Program-made: the position numbers and the translations under genes | The notes under the pieces: generated by a model | Database searches by the model: none | What the model saw: the letters and a program-made list of their open reading frames with translations, nothing else | Told to the model about the DNA's origin: nothing | Part shown: piece after piece, positions 10,626-20,359 of the stretch | Layout: the number at the start of each line of letters is the position of its first letter | Numbering within the stretch: the first letter of the stretch is position 1 | NCBI GenBank assembly: GCA_938075585.1 | Contig: CALJHG010000014.1 | Location: 1-35,475 of the forward strand | DNA: 35,475 bases | From: an uncultured Gammaproteobacteria bacterium | GTDB taxonomy: Bacteria; Pseudomonadota; Gammaproteobacteria; Ga0077536 | Direction: 5' to 3'

Positions 10626-11135
10626 CTAACCTCGAATCTCTTCTACTGTCTTCCCACGCTTTGCCGCCATCCGATCAGGAGAAGACATTGATCTCAATCC
10701 ATTAATCGTCGCTCTAACAACGTTCACGGGATTAGTCGTTCCTATACACTTTGCCAAGACATTATTAACACCTAAGACCTCAAAAACTGCACGCATCGCT
10801 CCCCCCGCGATTATACCAGTACCATCAGAAGCTGGTTGCATGTAGACTTTAGCGGCCCCATGAGTACCAACTAGAGCATACTGCAACGTTGACCCGTTAA
10901 TATCTATTTCTGTCATATTTTTCCTGGCGTTTTCCATCGCCTTCTGAATGGCAATTGGAACCTCTCTAGCTTTTCCTCGACCAAACCCGACTCTTCCCTC
11001 CCCGTCGCCAACTACCGTCAACGCGGTGAAACCAAATATTCGTCCGCCTTTAACAACTTTAGCAACACGGTTAACGTTAATTAACTTCTCAAGATATCCG
11101 TCGTTATTATCAGAAGGTCCTTTTTTAAAACTCAT
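10626..11135 (-). CDS. rpsE: 30S ribosomal protein S5
   Basis: 169 aa (E. coli 167). The N-terminal double-stranded RNA-binding domain contains [19 protein letters not shown] (residues 17-35), the loop where spectinomycin-resistance and ram mutations occur in other bacteria. It looks wild type here. The C-terminal domain has [22 protein letters not shown]5 lies at the mRNA entry side of the 30S subunit and influences accuracy with S4 and S12. It stands 15 nt after rplR. Confidence 0.97.
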   Translation of the reverse strand: MSFKKGPSDNNDGYLEKLINVNRVAKVVKGGRIFGFTALTVVGDGEGRVGFGRGKAREVPIAIQKAMENARKNMTEIDINGSTLQYALVGTHGAAKVYMQPASDGTGIIAGGAMRAVFEVLGVNNVLAKCIGTTNPVNVVRATINGLRSMSSPDRMAAKRGKTVEEIRG

Positions 11136-11150
11136 AAGCTCAACTAACTC

Positions 11151-11504
11151 CTAAAATTTCAACCCGTGTTCACGGGCGGCATCGGCAAGCGCCTTAATTC
11201 TTCCATGGTATTTATACCCCGAACGATCAAACGCTACTTCTGTAATCCCTATCGCTACTGCTCTCTCCGCAACTAATTTACCAATTTGCGTCGCGGCATC
11301 GACGTTACCATACCCGACTCCTTCATTGCCAAATCCTTTTTCAACTGTAGAAGCGCTAACCAAAACCGCACCCCCATCGGACGAAAAAATTTGCGCATAA
11401 GTATGTTTAGGAGTCCGATTCACGCACAGACGCAAACTATTTTGCCTGCGAATCACCGCTCGTATTTTCGTGGCTCTGCGTTGACGAGAATTTATCTTTT
11501 TCAT
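11151..11504 (-). CDS. rplR: 50S ribosomal protein L18
   Basis: 117 aa, the same as E. coli. L18 binds 5S rRNA with L5 and places it on the large subunit. It has the basic N-terminus [15 protein letters not shown], the [16 protein letters not shown] segment (about 25-40), and the C-terminal [25 protein letters not shown] motif. The ATG at 11504 is 8 nt after the rplF stop. Confidence 0.97.
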   Translation of the reverse strand: MKKINSRQRRATKIRAVIRRQNSLRLCVNRTPKHTYAQIFSSDGGAVLVSASTVEKGFGNEGVGYGNVDAATQIGKLVAERAVAIGITEVAFDRSGYKYHGRIKALADAAREHGLKF

Positions 11505-11512
11505 CTTAGTAA

Positions 11513-12046
11513 CTATGCCTTTTTAGCTTCTTTTTTCACTATAACTTCATCAGAGTAACGTACGCCTTTTCCTTTATAAGGCTCCGGCTCTCTGTAAGCA
11601 CGAATGTTTGCGGCAACTTGGCCAACCTGTTGTTTATCAATCCCTTTAACTATGATTTCTGTCTGACTGGGGGTCTCAATTTGTACTCCCTCCGGAATTT
11701 CATAAACGACCGGATGCGAGAAACCTAACGACAAGTTCAGCTTCTTACCCTGTACTTGCGCTCTGTAACCTACTCCCACGATATTTAATTTTTTTTCAAA
11801 ACCAACTGACACTCCTGTAACCATATTATTTAATAGCGATCTTGTTGTCCCCGAAAGAGCTGATGCCTCAATCGATCCATCCTTAACACCTATGGTCAAA
11901 ATGCCATTTTCACAGTTAGCACTCACCAAACTATGCATACGATGATGAAGCTCGCCTTTTGAGCCCTTAATATGAACATTTTCTCCGTCTAATCTAACTG
12001 TGACTGAGCTCGGTAGCTCGACCGGCATTTTCCCTATTCGTGACAT
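11513..12046 (-). CDS. rplF: 50S ribosomal protein L6
   Basis: 177 aa, as in E. coli. L6 supports the sarcin-ricin/GTPase centre region. It starts [17 protein letters not shown] and ends with the L6 signature [14 protein letters not shown] (about 155-168) and a lysine-rich tail. The frame is open 24 codons further upstream over the end of rpsH, but that stretch is unlike L6 and AAGGG lies 10 nt before the ATG at 12046, so I use that start. Confidence 0.97.
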   Translation of the reverse strand: MSRIGKMPVELPSSVTVRLDGENVHIKGSKGELHHRMHSLVSANCENGILTIGVKDGSIEASALSGTTRSLLNNMVTGVSVGFEKKLNIVGVGYRAQVQGKKLNLSLGFSHPVVYEIPEGVQIETPSQTEIIVKGIDKQQVGQVAANIRAYREPEPYKGKGVRYSDEVIVKKEAKKA

Positions 12047-12059
12047 TTCTTTATATCCC

Positions 12060-12455
12060 TTAATAAACCGAGCAAATAATCTCGCCACCCACGCCCTGAG
12101 CACGTGCCTTACGATCACTCATTAAGCCTTTTGACGTCGACACAATAGCCACTCCCAAACCACCAACCACAGTAGGAATTTCGTCTTTAGACCGATAAAC
12201 TCTCAACCCAGGTCGGCTAACTCTAGTAATTTTCTCAATAACGGCCTTGCCATCATGATATTTTAGTTCTATCGTTAAAGACTTGTCAGCGGCGTCACCA
12301 GCAACATCAAAATCAACTATGTAGCCCTCGTCTTTTAATACTTGCGCTATCGCCACCTTTTTATTAGATGAAGGCATTGATACAGTTTGCTTTGAGCGCG
12401 AATGGCCGTTTCTTAGCCTCGTCAACATGTCACTTATAGGATCTTGCATACTCAT
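12060..12455 (-). CDS. rpsH: 30S ribosomal protein S8
   Basis: 131 aa (E. coli 130). It starts [17 protein letters not shown] and ends in the conserved [24 protein letters not shown] block (about 105-129) that binds the central domain of 16S rRNA. In E. coli S8 also represses the spc operon by binding mRNA at the rplX-rplE junction. I could not identify a matching element here by eye. Confidence 0.97.
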   Translation of the reverse strand: MSMQDPISDMLTRLRNGHSRSKQTVSMPSSNKKVAIAQVLKDEGYIVDFDVAGDAADKSLTIELKYHDGKAVIEKITRVSRPGLRVYRSKDEIPTVVGGLGVAIVSTSKGLMSDRKARAQGVGGEIICSVY

Positions 12456-12472
12456 AAAAAATTACTACCTTT

Positions 12473-12778
12473 TTACCAACTTGCCTTAACTAAACCAGGA
12501 ATATGACCTTCCATAGCCAGCCGCCTAAGCTCATTTCTACCTAATCCAAATTTCCGATAGTACCCGTGAGGGCGTCCAGTTAACTTACACCGATTTCGAC
12601 CGCGAGATGGGCTAGAATCACGAGGAAGTTTCTGGAATCGCAATCTCGCTTCCTCTCTCTCCTCATAAGATTTCTCTTGATCACTCATCACGAGCTTTAA
12701 TTCCTTTCGCTTTGCTGCAAACTTAAGGGACAGTCTTGCTCGTTTTAACTCGCGGTTTACCATAGACTTCTTAGCCAT
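12473..12778 (-). CDS. rpsN: 30S ribosomal protein S14 (zinc-free form)
   Basis: 101 aa, the long form without the CxxC zinc ribbon, as in most gammaproteobacteria. The C-terminal [24 protein letters not shown] (about 62-85) is the S14 signature. It lies in the 30S head. The ATG at 12778 follows the rplE stop by 4 nt. Confidence 0.97.
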   Translation of the reverse strand: MAKKSMVNRELKRARLSLKFAAKRKELKLVMSDQEKSYEEREEARLRFQKLPRDSSPSRGRNRCKLTGRPHGYYRKFGLGRNELRRLAMEGHIPGLVKASW

Positions 12779-12782
12779 TTAT

Positions 12783-13346
12783 CTAACTCCTAAAAGGAAA
12801 GTTAAACGCTTCAAGAAGCGCTCTACCTTCTGCGTCATTGCGGGCAGAGGTTGTTATACATATATCCATCCCACGCAACGTATCTATTTTGTCATAGTCA
12901 ATTTCAGGAAAAATTATCTGTTCCTTAATACCCATACTATAATTACCGCGGCCATCAAATGCCCTCGGACTTAAGCCCCGAAAATCGCGGATTCTGGGTA
13001 TCGCAATATTAATTAGCCTATCTAGAAATTCGTACATACGCGTCCGGCGCAACGTGACTTTTACACCAATCGGCATACCATCCCTTATTTTAAAACCCGC
13101 TATAGATTTCCTAGAGATAGTGACAACTGGTTTTTGTCCCGCGATTAATGTCATATCCTTGACCGCGTGTTCGATGACTTTTTTGTCTGCCACTGCCTCA
13201 CCAACGCCCATATTCAAGGTAATCTTTGTCACTTGAGGTAATTCCATACTACTAGAGTATTTGAACTGGTCCATCAGCTTTTTCACGACAACCTCTTGAT
13301 ACTCTGTCTTGAGGCGAGGATTATTTTGCGTTACTTCACTAGACAT
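12783..13346 (-). CDS. rplE: 50S ribosomal protein L5
   Basis: 187 aa. L5 binds 5S rRNA and contacts P-site tRNA and S13. Key blocks are [19 protein letters not shown] (near 38-56), [39 protein letters not shown] and the end [13 protein letters not shown]. The gene overlaps the end of rplX by 8 nt. I prefer the ATG at 13346, which has a strong GGGGAGG 6 nt upstream. An ATG at 13361 sits inside that ribosome binding site and is unlikely. The N-terminus is about 8 residues longer than in E. coli (179 aa). Confidence 0.96.
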   Translation of the reverse strand: MSSEVTQNNPRLKTEYQEVVVKKLMDQFKYSSSMELPQVTKITLNMGVGEAVADKKVIEHAVKDMTLIAGQKPVVTISRKSIAGFKIRDGMPIGVKVTLRRTRMYEFLDRLINIAIPRIRDFRGLSPRAFDGRGNYSMGIKEQIIFPEIDYDKIDTLRGMDICITTSARNDAEGRALLEAFNFPFRS

Positions 13347-13656
13347 CAATAACCTCCCCATTTGATTTAAAAAATCGCACTTTTTTACCGTCTTCTAATG
13401 ACCGGAACCCAACACGATCCGGCTTTTCAGTCACAGGATTAAATATCGCAACATTGGAAATGTCTAAAGAAGCCTCTTTTTCAACAATACCACCCGGTTT
13501 ATTAAGCTGAGGATTAGGCTTCGTATGACGTTTAACAATATTTATCCCCTGCACTAACAATCTACCGTTAGGCATTACTTTTGTCACAGATCCGCGCTTT
13601 CCACGATCTTTCCCGACCCTTACAAAAACCTCATCACCTTTTCTAATTTTATTCAT
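13339..13656 (-). CDS. rplX: 50S ribosomal protein L24
   Basis: 105 aa (E. coli 104). L24 is an assembly-initiator protein of the 50S subunit near the tunnel exit. The KOW motif is at the N-terminus ([20 protein letters not shown], residues 5-24), followed by [14 protein letters not shown]. Its last codons contain the Shine-Dalgarno and start codon of rplE, so the two are translationally coupled. Confidence 0.97.
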   Translation of the reverse strand: MNKIRKGDEVFVRVGKDRGKRGSVTKVMPNGRLLVQGINIVKRHTKPNPQLNKPGGIVEKEASLDISNVAIFNPVTEKPDRVGFRSLEDGKKVRFFKSNGEVIDV

Positions 13657-13681
13657 GTAATTTTCCTGCGTCCTTCCAATA

Positions 13682-14050
13682 TCACAGCACTTCAGGTGCT
13701 AACGACACTATGCGCATAAATTTATCACCACGTAACTCACGAGTAACTGGACCAAATATCCTTGTTCCTACTGGAGCAAGCTGCTTATCTAGAAGCACCG
13801 CTGCATTCCCATCGAATCTAATCAAAGAACCGTCTGCCCTTCTCACACCTTTTCTGGTCCGAACAACAACAGCGTCAAATACCTCGCCTTTTCTAACCTT
13901 ACCTCGAGGAATCGCCTCTTTCACTGTCACTTTAATTACATCGCCAATACCCGCATAACGTCTTTTGGAGCCACCCAAGACTTTTATACACATTAGTCTT
14001 CTAGCGCCGCTATTATCAGCGGCATCCAGCATTGTTTGCATCTGGATCAT
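13682..14050 (-). CDS. rplN: 50S ribosomal protein L14
   Basis: 122 aa, the standard L14 length, from [20 protein letters not shown] to the conserved end [12 protein letters not shown]. It contacts the factor-binding side of the 50S subunit and 16S h14. An upstream in-frame start would add five residues, but GGAG sits 6 nt before the ATG at 14050, which is also the family start. First gene of the spc group. In E. coli a promoter lies just upstream; here the gap to rpsQ is only 36 nt and no promoter is evident. Confidence 0.97.
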   Translation of the reverse strand: MIQMQTMLDAADNSGARRLMCIKVLGGSKRRYAGIGDVIKVTVKEAIPRGKVRKGEVFDAVVVRTRKGVRRADGSLIRFDGNAAVLLDKQLAPVGTRIFGPVTRELRGDKFMRIVSLAPEVL

Positions 14051-14086
14051 ATCTAACTCCGACACCTTTTTGATTTGATGTTCATT

Positions 14087-14353
14087 TTAAATTACAGTGG
14101 CCTTTTCTATTATCTTCTGCAGTCGCCAGCTCTTTTTCTTAGAAAGAGGTCTGCATTCCTCAATTGATACTATGTCACCATCTGAACAACTGTTTTCTTC
14201 ATCATGCGCAAATATCTTTGAGGACTTTCTAACGAATTTTCGATATAGAGGGTGTTCCACTTGACGTTCTACTAAAACCGAGATGGTTTTATCCATACCC
14301 GCACTTACTACTTTACCTACTACACTCCGAGGTGCGCTAGCTACTTCACTCAC
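14087..14353 (-). CDS. rpsQ: 30S ribosomal protein S17
   Basis: 88 aa (E. coli 84). The OB-fold protein is recognised by RSVVGKVVSAGMDKTISVLV (residues 9-28), EHPLYRKFVRKSSKIFAHDE and IEECRPLSKKKSW. It starts with GTG at 14353, whose GTGA overlaps the rpmC stop by 4 nt. Last gene of the S10 group. Confidence 0.97.
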   Translation of the reverse strand: MSEVASAPRSVVGKVVSAGMDKTISVLVERQVEHPLYRKFVRKSSKIFAHDEENSCSDGDIVSIEECRPLSKKKSWRLQKIIEKATVI

Positions 14354-14550
14354 GATCCGCCTCCATTCCGTAATTCTGTGAGCAATGTTTTGATTCGCGC
14401 CACATCTTTCCTAGCAGCTCTGATCTCACTTGCTCTCGCTTCCTGACCAAAGCCCGTCTGCATTCTCATCCCAAATTGTTTCTTTCTGGTTTCTATCAGC
14501 AGTTCGTCTAGGTCCGCTATCGATTTCTCTCGCATTTCTTTCATTTTCAT
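14350..14550 (-). CDS. rpmC: 50S ribosomal protein L29
   Basis: 66 aa, two long helices, with the L29 pattern KEMREKSIADLDELLIETRK and FGMRMQTG followed by RKDVARIKTLLTE. It lies beside L23 at the tunnel exit. The ATG shares one base with the rplP stop (TAATG), and the stop overlaps rpsQ by 4 nt, so rplP, rpmC and rpsQ form a chain of overlapping genes. Confidence 0.97.
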   Translation of the reverse strand: MKMKEMREKSIADLDELLIETRKKQFGMRMQTGFGQEARASEIRAARKDVARIKTLLTELRNGGGS

Positions 14551-14963
14551 TAGAGAGCTGTCCTTATCGCAAAAGTGGTTCTCACCGGAAGTTTGGCACT
14601 AGCTAACCTCATAGCTTCTCTCGCTAACTCTTCAGAGACACCTTCCATCTCATATAACACGGTACCAGGCTTCACTTGAGCGACCCAATATTCCACATTA
14701 CCTTTACCCTTTCCCTGTCTAACCTCCAATGGCTTTTTAGTAATAGGCTTATCAGGGAAAATTCTAATCCAAACTTTGGCACCTCTCTTCACATATCGGG
14801 TGATGGCTCTACGCGCCGCCTCTATTTGTCTTGCTGTGACTCGCCCACTAGTAGTCGCCTTGAGCGCATACTCGCCAAAGCTTACTTTGTTACCGCGACT
14901 GGCTAGCCCTCGGTTGCGACCCTTCATCTGCTTTCTAAACTTCGTATTCTTCGGTTGTAACAT
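14550..14963 (-). CDS. rplP: 50S ribosomal protein L16
   Basis: 137 aa, slightly longer than E. coli L16 (136). It starts [19 protein letters not shown] and contains [20 protein letters not shown] (about 71-90) and [17 protein letters not shown]16 organises the A-site tRNA region of the 50S subunit. It follows rpsC with 33 nt between them. Confidence 0.97.
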   Translation of the reverse strand: MLQPKNTKFRKQMKGRNRGLASRGNKVSFGEYALKATTSGRVTARQIEAARRAITRYVKRGAKVWIRIFPDKPITKKPLEVRQGKGKGNVEYWVAQVKPGTVLYEMEGVSEELAREAMRLASAKLPVRTTFAIRTAL

Positions 14964-14996
14964 AATTTTTTATCCTGTTTCGCGATAGGTGAAAAA

Positions 14997-15692
14997 CTAG
15001 GCACTAGCGCCAGTAGTAATTTCAGCCTCTACTGGTTCAGCTTCTGATTCAGGTATTGCAGCTGATTGCACTACTTCACCTTTAAAAATCCAAACCTTCA
15101 CTCCTATCACACCATATGTCGTATTTGCTCTCGCTATACCGTAATCAATATCTGCTCGAAGTGTATGTAACGGGACTCGCCCCTCCCTGTACCACTCGGA
15201 TCTAGCTATCTCTGCTCCATTCAATCTGCCGGAAACAAATATCTTAATGCCCTCTGCGCCGAGTCTCATGGTGTTTGCGACTGCCCGCTTCATAGCCCGT
15301 CTGAACATGATTCTTCGCTCTAATTGCTGTGCAACCGACTCAGCGACTAACAACGCATCAAGTTCAGGCTTTCTAATTTCCTCTACACTCATATGAACAG
15401 GTACGCCCATAAAAGCAGAAACCTGCTTTCTGAGGGAATCAATATCTTCCCCTTTTTTTCCTATAACTATCCCCGGCCGCGCTGTATGAATAATAATTCG
15501 GGCATTATTAGCAGGACGCTCTATCTGTATCCGGCTCACTGAAGCATGAGCCAATTTCTTCCTTAATAAGTCTCGAACGGCTAAATCAATATTTAAGTAC
15601 TCAGCATATTGCTTGTTGTCAACATACCAAGTAGACGTCCAGTCTTTAACTATGCCTAATCTAATTCCGTAGGGATGTACTTTTTGACCCAT
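14997..15692 (-). CDS. rpsC: 30S ribosomal protein S3
   Basis: 231 aa (E. coli 233). It starts [18 protein letters not shown]. The KH domain covers about residues 39-107 with the GxxG-type motif in [14 protein letters not shown], and the C-terminal domain contains GLNG-like [21 protein letters not shown]3 forms part of the mRNA entry channel and helicase with S4 and S5. It is separated from rplV by 2 nt. Confidence 0.97.
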   Translation of the reverse strand: MGQKVHPYGIRLGIVKDWTSTWYVDNKQYAEYLNIDLAVRDLLRKKLAHASVSRIQIERPANNARIIIHTARPGIVIGKKGEDIDSLRKQVSAFMGVPVHMSVEEIRKPELDALLVAESVAQQLERRIMFRRAMKRAVANTMRLGAEGIKIFVSGRLNGAEIARSEWYREGRVPLHTLRADIDYGIARANTTYGVIGVKVWIFKGEVVQSAAIPESEAEPVEAEITTGASA

Positions 15693-15694
15693 AA

Positions 15695-16033
15695 TTACTG
15701 CCCCAGTTCTTCAACTTTTATCGTGGTGTGACTAGTTCTCTTTAAAATCTGCGCTGTTCTTCCTCGCGCACGAGCTCTCCAGCGTTTCATAGTAGGCCCT
15801 TCATCTACGGAAATATGACTAACAACCAACTCATCTATATCAGCTCCGTCATTATTCTCCGCATTAGCGACCGCGGACTCGAGCAATTTTTTAATTAGTG
15901 CCGCAGCTTTTTTTTCACTGAACATCAAAATATCAAGAGCCTTCTCCACCTTTAAGCCACGCACCTGATCAGCCACTAACCGTACTTTTTGGGCCGCTAT
16001 TCGTGCATTTTTCAATTTCGCCACAGTAGTCAT
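15695..16033 (-). CDS. rplV: 50S ribosomal protein L22
   Basis: 112 aa (E. coli 110). L22 lines the nascent-peptide tunnel. The conserved [20 protein letters not shown] (about 14-33) and the extended loop [20 protein letters not shown] (about 77-96) are present. The loop carries no insertion or deletion of the kind linked to macrolide resistance. It follows rpsS by 20 nt. Confidence 0.97.
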   Translation of the reverse strand: MTTVAKLKNARIAAQKVRLVADQVRGLKVEKALDILMFSEKKAAALIKKLLESAVANAENNDGADIDELVVSHISVDEGPTMKRWRARARGRTAQILKRTSHTTIKVEELGQ

Positions 16034-16053
16034 CTATATCACCTGCTCTTAAT

Positions 16054-16326
16054 TTATTGCGCTTTTTTATCGCCAATGTGTCCACGAAAAGTTCTGGTCG
16101 GAGCAAATTCACCCAATTTGTGTCCAACCATATTTTCATTAATAAAAACCGGCATATGTTGCCTACCATTGTGAACCGCAATAGTAAGACCAATCATATC
16201 GGGCAAGACTACCGACCTTCGAGACCATGTCTTGATGGGACGTTTTTCATTGTTCGCTATTGCATCCTGTATCTTTTTGGCTAAATGATGATCAACGAAA
16301 GGTCCTTTTTTAATCGAACGTGGCAT
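16054..16326 (-). CDS. rpsS: 30S ribosomal protein S19
   Basis: 90 aa (usual 91-92). It starts [19 protein letters not shown] and has [14 protein letters not shown] and [32 protein letters not shown], all S19 signatures. It partners S13 in the 30S head. Fourteen nucleotides separate it from rplB. Confidence 0.97.
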   Translation of the reverse strand: MPRSIKKGPFVDHHLAKKIQDAIANNEKRPIKTWSRRSVVLPDMIGLTIAVHNGRQHMPVFINENMVGHKLGEFAPTRTFRGHIGDKKAQ

Positions 16327-16340
16327 GCTTATCTCAACCC

Positions 16341-17168
16341 CTATTTCTTATTGCGTCTTCGAACAATCATATTGTTTGTGCGCTTATTGCTTCTAGTTTT
16401 AGCACCTTTGGTCGGCTGACCCCATGGACTAACTGGGTGTCTACCACCCGACGTACGTCCTTCGCCACCACCATGTGGATGATCTACGGGGTTCATTGCT
16501 ACCCCCCTGACTGTGGGGCGAACGCCTCTCCATCTTCTGGCGCCTGCTTTACCCAAAGATCTTAACGAATGCTCCTGATTACCTACTTCTCCTACAGTTG
16601 CCCGACATTCTATAGGTACTTTTCTCATTTCCCCAGAACGCAACCTCAGAGTGGCATACGCACCTTCTCGCGCAAGATACTGCACTCCTCCTCCAGCACT
16701 TCGAGCTATTTGCGCTCCTTTGGACGGCTTCATTTCCACACAATGCACTATAGTACCCACTGGGATATTTCTAAGAGGCAAACAGTTACCTGACTGGATC
16801 GCCGCATCAGGACCAGAACGTACCATATCACCAGCTTTGACGCCCTTGGGCGCAATTATGTAACGTCTTTCTCCATCACTATATAATAGTAACGCAATGT
16901 GCGAGGATCGATTGGGATCATACTCCAAACGTTCAACTTTTGCGTCAACACCATCTTTGTCTCGCTTGAAATCGATTACTCGGTATCTCTGTTTATGTCC
17001 TCCACCTCGGTGCCGCACTGTGATACGACCAGTGTTGTTTCTACCAGACTTCCTAGACTGGTGCTCCAATAAAGGCCCGTATGGCTCACCTTTATGTAAT
17101 TCGGTATTTACCACCGCCACCACGCCGCGTCGACCGGGGGAAGTTGGATTAGCTTTTTTTAACGCCAT
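16341..17168 (-). CDS. rplB: 50S ribosomal protein L2
   Basis: 275 aa (E. coli 273). L2 is needed for subunit joining and supports the peptidyl transferase centre. The C-terminal loop [15 protein letters not shown] (about 224-238), including the conserved histidines near the catalytic centre, is intact. The N-terminal RNA-binding part has [19 protein letters not shown] (about 42-60). It is 5 nt after rplW. Confidence 0.98.
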   Translation of the reverse strand: MALKKANPTSPGRRGVVAVVNTELHKGEPYGPLLEHQSRKSGRNNTGRITVRHRGGGHKQRYRVIDFKRDKDGVDAKVERLEYDPNRSSHIALLLYSDGERRYIIAPKGVKAGDMVRSGPDAAIQSGNCLPLRNIPVGTIVHCVEMKPSKGAQIARSAGGGVQYLAREGAYATLRLRSGEMRKVPIECRATVGEVGNQEHSLRSLGKAGARRWRGVRPTVRGVAMNPVDHPHGGGEGRTSGGRHPVSPWGQPTKGAKTRSNKRTNNMIVRRRNKK

Positions 17169-17173
17169 ATCGT

Positions 17174-17470
17174 TTAATCCCCGCCCATGAAATCTATTTC
17201 AAAACCATCTTTAAGAGATACAAATGCCTTCTTCCACGAATTTTTAACACCTATCCGATTGCGAAAACGGCGCGTGCGTGGTTTTACCATTGCCGTAGTA
17301 ACAGACGACACCTCAACTTTAAAAAGCTGCTCGACGGCTGCTTTTATTTCTGGCTTGGAAGCATTATTTAAAACATGAAACATATATTGCCCGTGTTTTT
17401 CAGATAATCTAGCGCTTTTTTCAGTCACCTTCGGCTCGACCAATATTTGCAAAATTCTCTCTTGATTCAT
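17174..17470 (-). CDS. rplW: 50S ribosomal protein L23
   Basis: 98 aa (E. coli 100). L23 is the docking site for trigger factor and SRP at the tunnel exit. It has [20 protein letters not shown] (residues 12-31), the conserved start of the fold, and the basic loop [12 protein letters not shown]. Its ATG overlaps the rplD stop (ATGA). Confidence 0.97.
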   Translation of the reverse strand: MNQERILQILVEPKVTEKSARLSEKHGQYMFHVLNNASKPEIKAAVEQLFKVEVSSVTTAMVKPRTRRFRNRIGVKNSWKKAFVSLKDGFEIDFMGGD

Positions 17471-18087
17471 TTCAGCATACTCTCTATCTCTGACAAGGCT
17501 TGATGAGTTACTACAACATTCTTAAAGGTAACAAGTGCAACTGGATCAATGGTACATGCTTCGATCAATCCTACATTTGGTATATTTTGAAAAGCATAAA
17601 TTAAATTTTCACTTGGCTCACTGCAGATAATCAGAGCCTCGTCTAACCCTAAATTTTTCAAACTATCAATTACCAATTTAGTCTTTGGCGCATCAATATC
17701 AAAATTTTCTACAACAACTAGTCTATTGAGCCTTACCAACTCCGACAATATCGAACGCATCGCCCCTCTATACATCTTTCGGTTGACTTTTTTGCTGAAG
17801 TTTCGAGGTTTCGCTGCGAAAGTTTGTCCCCCGCTTCTCCATAATGGGCCGCGACTAGTACCAGCTCTCGCTCTCCCTCCACCTTTTTGATTCCAAGGTT
17901 TTTTTCCGCCACCTCTCACTTCGGAACGCGTCTTCTGAGCTTTTGTCCCACTTCTTCCTGCGGCCATGTAAGCAGTTATCACCTGATGTATTAAAGCCTC
18001 GTTAAAATCCCTACCAAATATCGTTTCTGATACCTCGGTTTTACCGACCGGAGGACTATCTGTAATTGTTTGAAGTTGCAATTCCAT
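17467..18087 (-). CDS. rplD: 50S ribosomal protein L4
   Basis: 206 aa from the ATG at 18087 (E. coli 201). A GTG at 18096 would add three residues and cannot be excluded. L4 lines the exit tunnel with the extended loop [18 protein letters not shown] (about 58-75), and carries [20 protein letters not shown]. In E. coli L4 also attenuates its own S10 operon through the long leader before rpsJ. No such leader exists in this cluster, although L4 residues are normal. Confidence 0.96.
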   Translation of the reverse strand: MELQLQTITDSPPVGKTEVSETIFGRDFNEALIHQVITAYMAAGRSGTKAQKTRSEVRGGGKKPWNQKGGGRARAGTSRGPLWRSGGQTFAAKPRNFSKKVNRKMYRGAMRSILSELVRLNRLVVVENFDIDAPKTKLVIDSLKNLGLDEALIICSEPSENLIYAFQNIPNVGLIEACTIDPVALVTFKNVVVTHQALSEIESMLK

Positions 18088-18096
18088 TTTATTCAC

Positions 18097-18741
18097 TTAT
18101 TTCCGAGTTTTTATTCCTGGCTGAATCATCAGTTCTCCGCCTTTAGCACCGGGGACTGCACCTTTCACTAGGAGCAATCTTCTCTCCGTATCCACCCTAA
18201 CAATTTTCAAGCCTTGAACAGTACACTTTTTATTACCCATCTGCCCAGCCATCTTCTTACCTTTAAAAACTCGACCGGGCGTTTGACACTGACCTATAGA
18301 ACCGGGCACTCGATGTGATATAGAGTTTCCATGAGTAGCATCCTGTCCTTTAAAATTATGTCGCTTTATGGTTCCAGCGAAACCTTTCCCTATGCTGGTC
18401 CCGCTAACGTCAACTGCCTCCCCCTCTTGAAATAAATCCAGAGGTATCTCTCCACCTGGGACGAGCTCATCACCCTCTCCAGCATCTAACCGAAATTCCC
18501 AAAGACCCTTCCCTGGAAGCTCGCCAGCTTTTTTGTATTCACCAGCTAACGCCTTATTAATTCGGTTCTTATGGATCTCCCCATAGGTAACTTGAACCGC
18601 TCTATACCCATCTGAATCAACTGACTTTGTTCTAACGACACGATTAGCCAACACCTCAAGCACAGTGACCGGCGTAGAAGAGCCGTCCTCGGTAAATATA
18701 CGAGTCATTCCTCGTTTTACACCAATTAATCCTAAACTCAT
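18097..18741 (-). CDS. rplC: 50S ribosomal protein L3
   Basis: 214 aa (E. coli 209). L3 is an early assembly protein whose extension reaches the peptidyl transferase centre. It begins [20 protein letters not shown]. The block [20 protein letters not shown] (near 150) contains the glutamine that is N5-methylated by PrmB in E. coli, followed by [10 protein letters not shown]. The gene ends directly before the rplD start region. Confidence 0.97.
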   Translation of the reverse strand: MSLGLIGVKRGMTRIFTEDGSSTPVTVLEVLANRVVRTKSVDSDGYRAVQVTYGEIHKNRINKALAGEYKKAGELPGKGLWEFRLDAGEGDELVPGGEIPLDLFQEGEAVDVSGTSIGKGFAGTIKRHNFKGQDATHGNSISHRVPGSIGQCQTPGRVFKGKKMAGQMGNKKCTVQGLKIVRVDTERRLLLVKGAVPGAKGGELMIQPGIKTRK

Positions 18742-18762
18742 TTAACTATATCCCCCGGCCAC

Positions 18763-19074
18763 CTAATTAAGCTTTATCTGAACATCAACGCCCGCAGCGA
18801 GATCTAATTTCATTAACGCGTCAACAGTTTTGTCAGTTGGGTTGACAATATCCAATAATCGCTTATGAGTCCGAATTTCGTACTGATCCCGCGCATCTTT
18901 ATTAACATGAGGGGAAATCAGAACGGTAAACCTCTCCATCTTTGTTGGAAGAGGTATTGGTCCTTTTATTTGTGCCCCAGTTCTTTTAGCAGTCTCGACA
19001 ATCTCTCGGGTCGACTGATCAATGAGTCTATGGTCGAAGGCCTTGAGCCTTATTCTTATAATTTGTTGAGTCAT
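18763..19074 (-). CDS. rpsJ: 30S ribosomal protein S10 (NusE)
   Basis: 103 aa, same as E. coli. It serves in the 30S head and, as NusE, in antitermination and transcription-translation coupling through NusG, which is also in this window. It reads [20 protein letters not shown] (residues 6-25), [20 protein letters not shown] and [12 protein letters not shown]. It lies only 27 nt after tuf, with a weak Shine-Dalgarno (AGCAG) ahead of the ATG. Confidence 0.97.
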   Translation of the reverse strand: MTQQIIRIRLKAFDHRLIDQSTREIVETAKRTGAQIKGPIPLPTKMERFTVLISPHVNKDARDQYEIRTHKRLLDIVNPTDKTVDALMKLDLAAGVDVQIKLN

Positions 19075-19101
19075 ATTATTCTGCTAAGTACTATTTGTTT
19101 A

Positions 19102-20292
19102 TTATTCAATAATCTTCGCAACTACGCCGGCTCCAACCGTACGACCACCCTCTCGGATAGCAAAACGCAAGCCCTCTTCCATTGCAATAGGATTAATTAG
19201 TTTTACTGTTACTTTGACATTATCACCTGGCATTACCATCTCTATCCCTTCAGACAACTCCACCGCTCCGGTTACGTCCGTTGTACGAAAGTAAAACTGA
19301 GGCCGATAATTGTTAAAAAATGGAGTATGCCTACCTCCTTCTTCTTTCGATAAAACATAGACCTCAGCTTCGAAATGAGTATGAGGATTAACAGAGCCTG
19401 GAGCACATAGAACTTGCCCTCTCTCTACTTCTTCTCGCTTTGTCCCTCTCAAGAGCACACCAACGTTGTCACCAGCTTGCCCTTCATCGAGCAACTTGCG
19501 GAACATCTCAACACCAGTACATGTGGTTTTTTGAGTATCTTTAATACCCACAATCTCTATTTCTTCACCAACAATCACTTTTCCTCTTTCTACTCGACCT
19601 GTAACTACAGTACCTCGACCTGAAATCGAAAAAACGTCTTCTATAGGCAATAAAAAAGGTTGATCGACAGGGCGTTCGGGAATAGGTATGAAATCATCCA
19701 TCGCTGCAACTAGCTTATTTATAGATTCTGAACCTATGTCGCTATCATCGCCTTCTACCGCTTTCAAAGCACTGCCAATAATGACTGGAGTATCATCGCC
19801 CGGATATTCATACAGATCTAGCAACTCCCTGACTTCCATCTCAACTAGCTCAAGTAGCTCGGCGTCATCAACCATATCGGCCTTATTTAAATAAACAACA
19901 ATCTTTGGTACACCTACTTGGCGCGCCAAAAGAATGTGCTCTCGTGTCTGCGGCATGGGACCATCAGCTGCACTACAAACCAAAATAGCGCCATCCATCT
20001 GCGCCGCACCAGTAATCATATTCTTTACGTAATCCGCGTGCCCAGGACAATCAACGTGAGCGTAATGCCGACTCTCACTTTCATATTCAACGTGCGCCGT
20101 TGCAATCGTGATACCACGCTCTCTCTCTTCAGGTGCATTATCTATTTGATCATATGCCTTCGTCTCACCGCCGAAATTCTTAGCTGAAATGATCGTAAGC
20201 GCCGCCGTTAGCGTTGTCTTGCCATGATCAACGTGACCAATAGTCCCCACATTTACATGCGGTTTCGACCTTTCAAATTTTTCCTTAGACAT
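19102..20292 (-). CDS. tuf: Elongation factor Tu
   Basis: 396 aa GTPase that delivers aminoacyl-tRNA to the A site. The G domain has the P-loop GHVDHGKT at residues 19-26, DCPGHADY near 81 and NKADM near 136. Domains 2 and 3 follow from about residue 205, with [11 protein letters not shown] and the C-terminal [15 protein letters not shown]. The ATG at 20292 gives the family start [19 protein letters not shown] and has GAGGG 9 nt upstream. A TTG three codons earlier is less likely. This is the copy in the str cluster. A second copy may lie upstream of tRNA-Trp, outside the window, as in Pseudomonas. Confidence 0.98.
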   Translation of the reverse strand: MSKEKFERSKPHVNVGTIGHVDHGKTTLTAALTIISAKNFGGETKAYDQIDNAPEERERGITIATAHVEYESESRHYAHVDCPGHADYVKNMITGAAQMDGAILVCSAADGPMPQTREHILLARQVGVPKIVVYLNKADMVDDAELLELVEMEVRELLDLYEYPGDDTPVIIGSALKAVEGDDSDIGSESINKLVAAMDDFIPIPERPVDQPFLLPIEDVFSISGRGTVVTGRVERGKVIVGEEIEIVGIKDTQKTTCTGVEMFRKLLDEGQAGDNVGVLLRGTKREEVERGQVLCAPGSVNPHTHFEAEVYVLSKEEGGRHTPFFNNYRPQFYFRTTDVTGAVELSEGIEMVMPGDNVKVTVKLINPIAMEEGLRFAIREGGRTVGAGVVAKIIE

Positions 20293-20359
20293 GATTGCCA
20301 ACCCTCTTTTTTCGATAATACTCTATAAATTTAAACTAAAAATTTTATGCTCTTATTTT

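Noticed and set aside
20302-20359. Possible promoter with TATTAT ahead of tuf
   Set aside because: No -35 element stands at a suitable distance and the gap is very AT-rich, so chance matches are expected.
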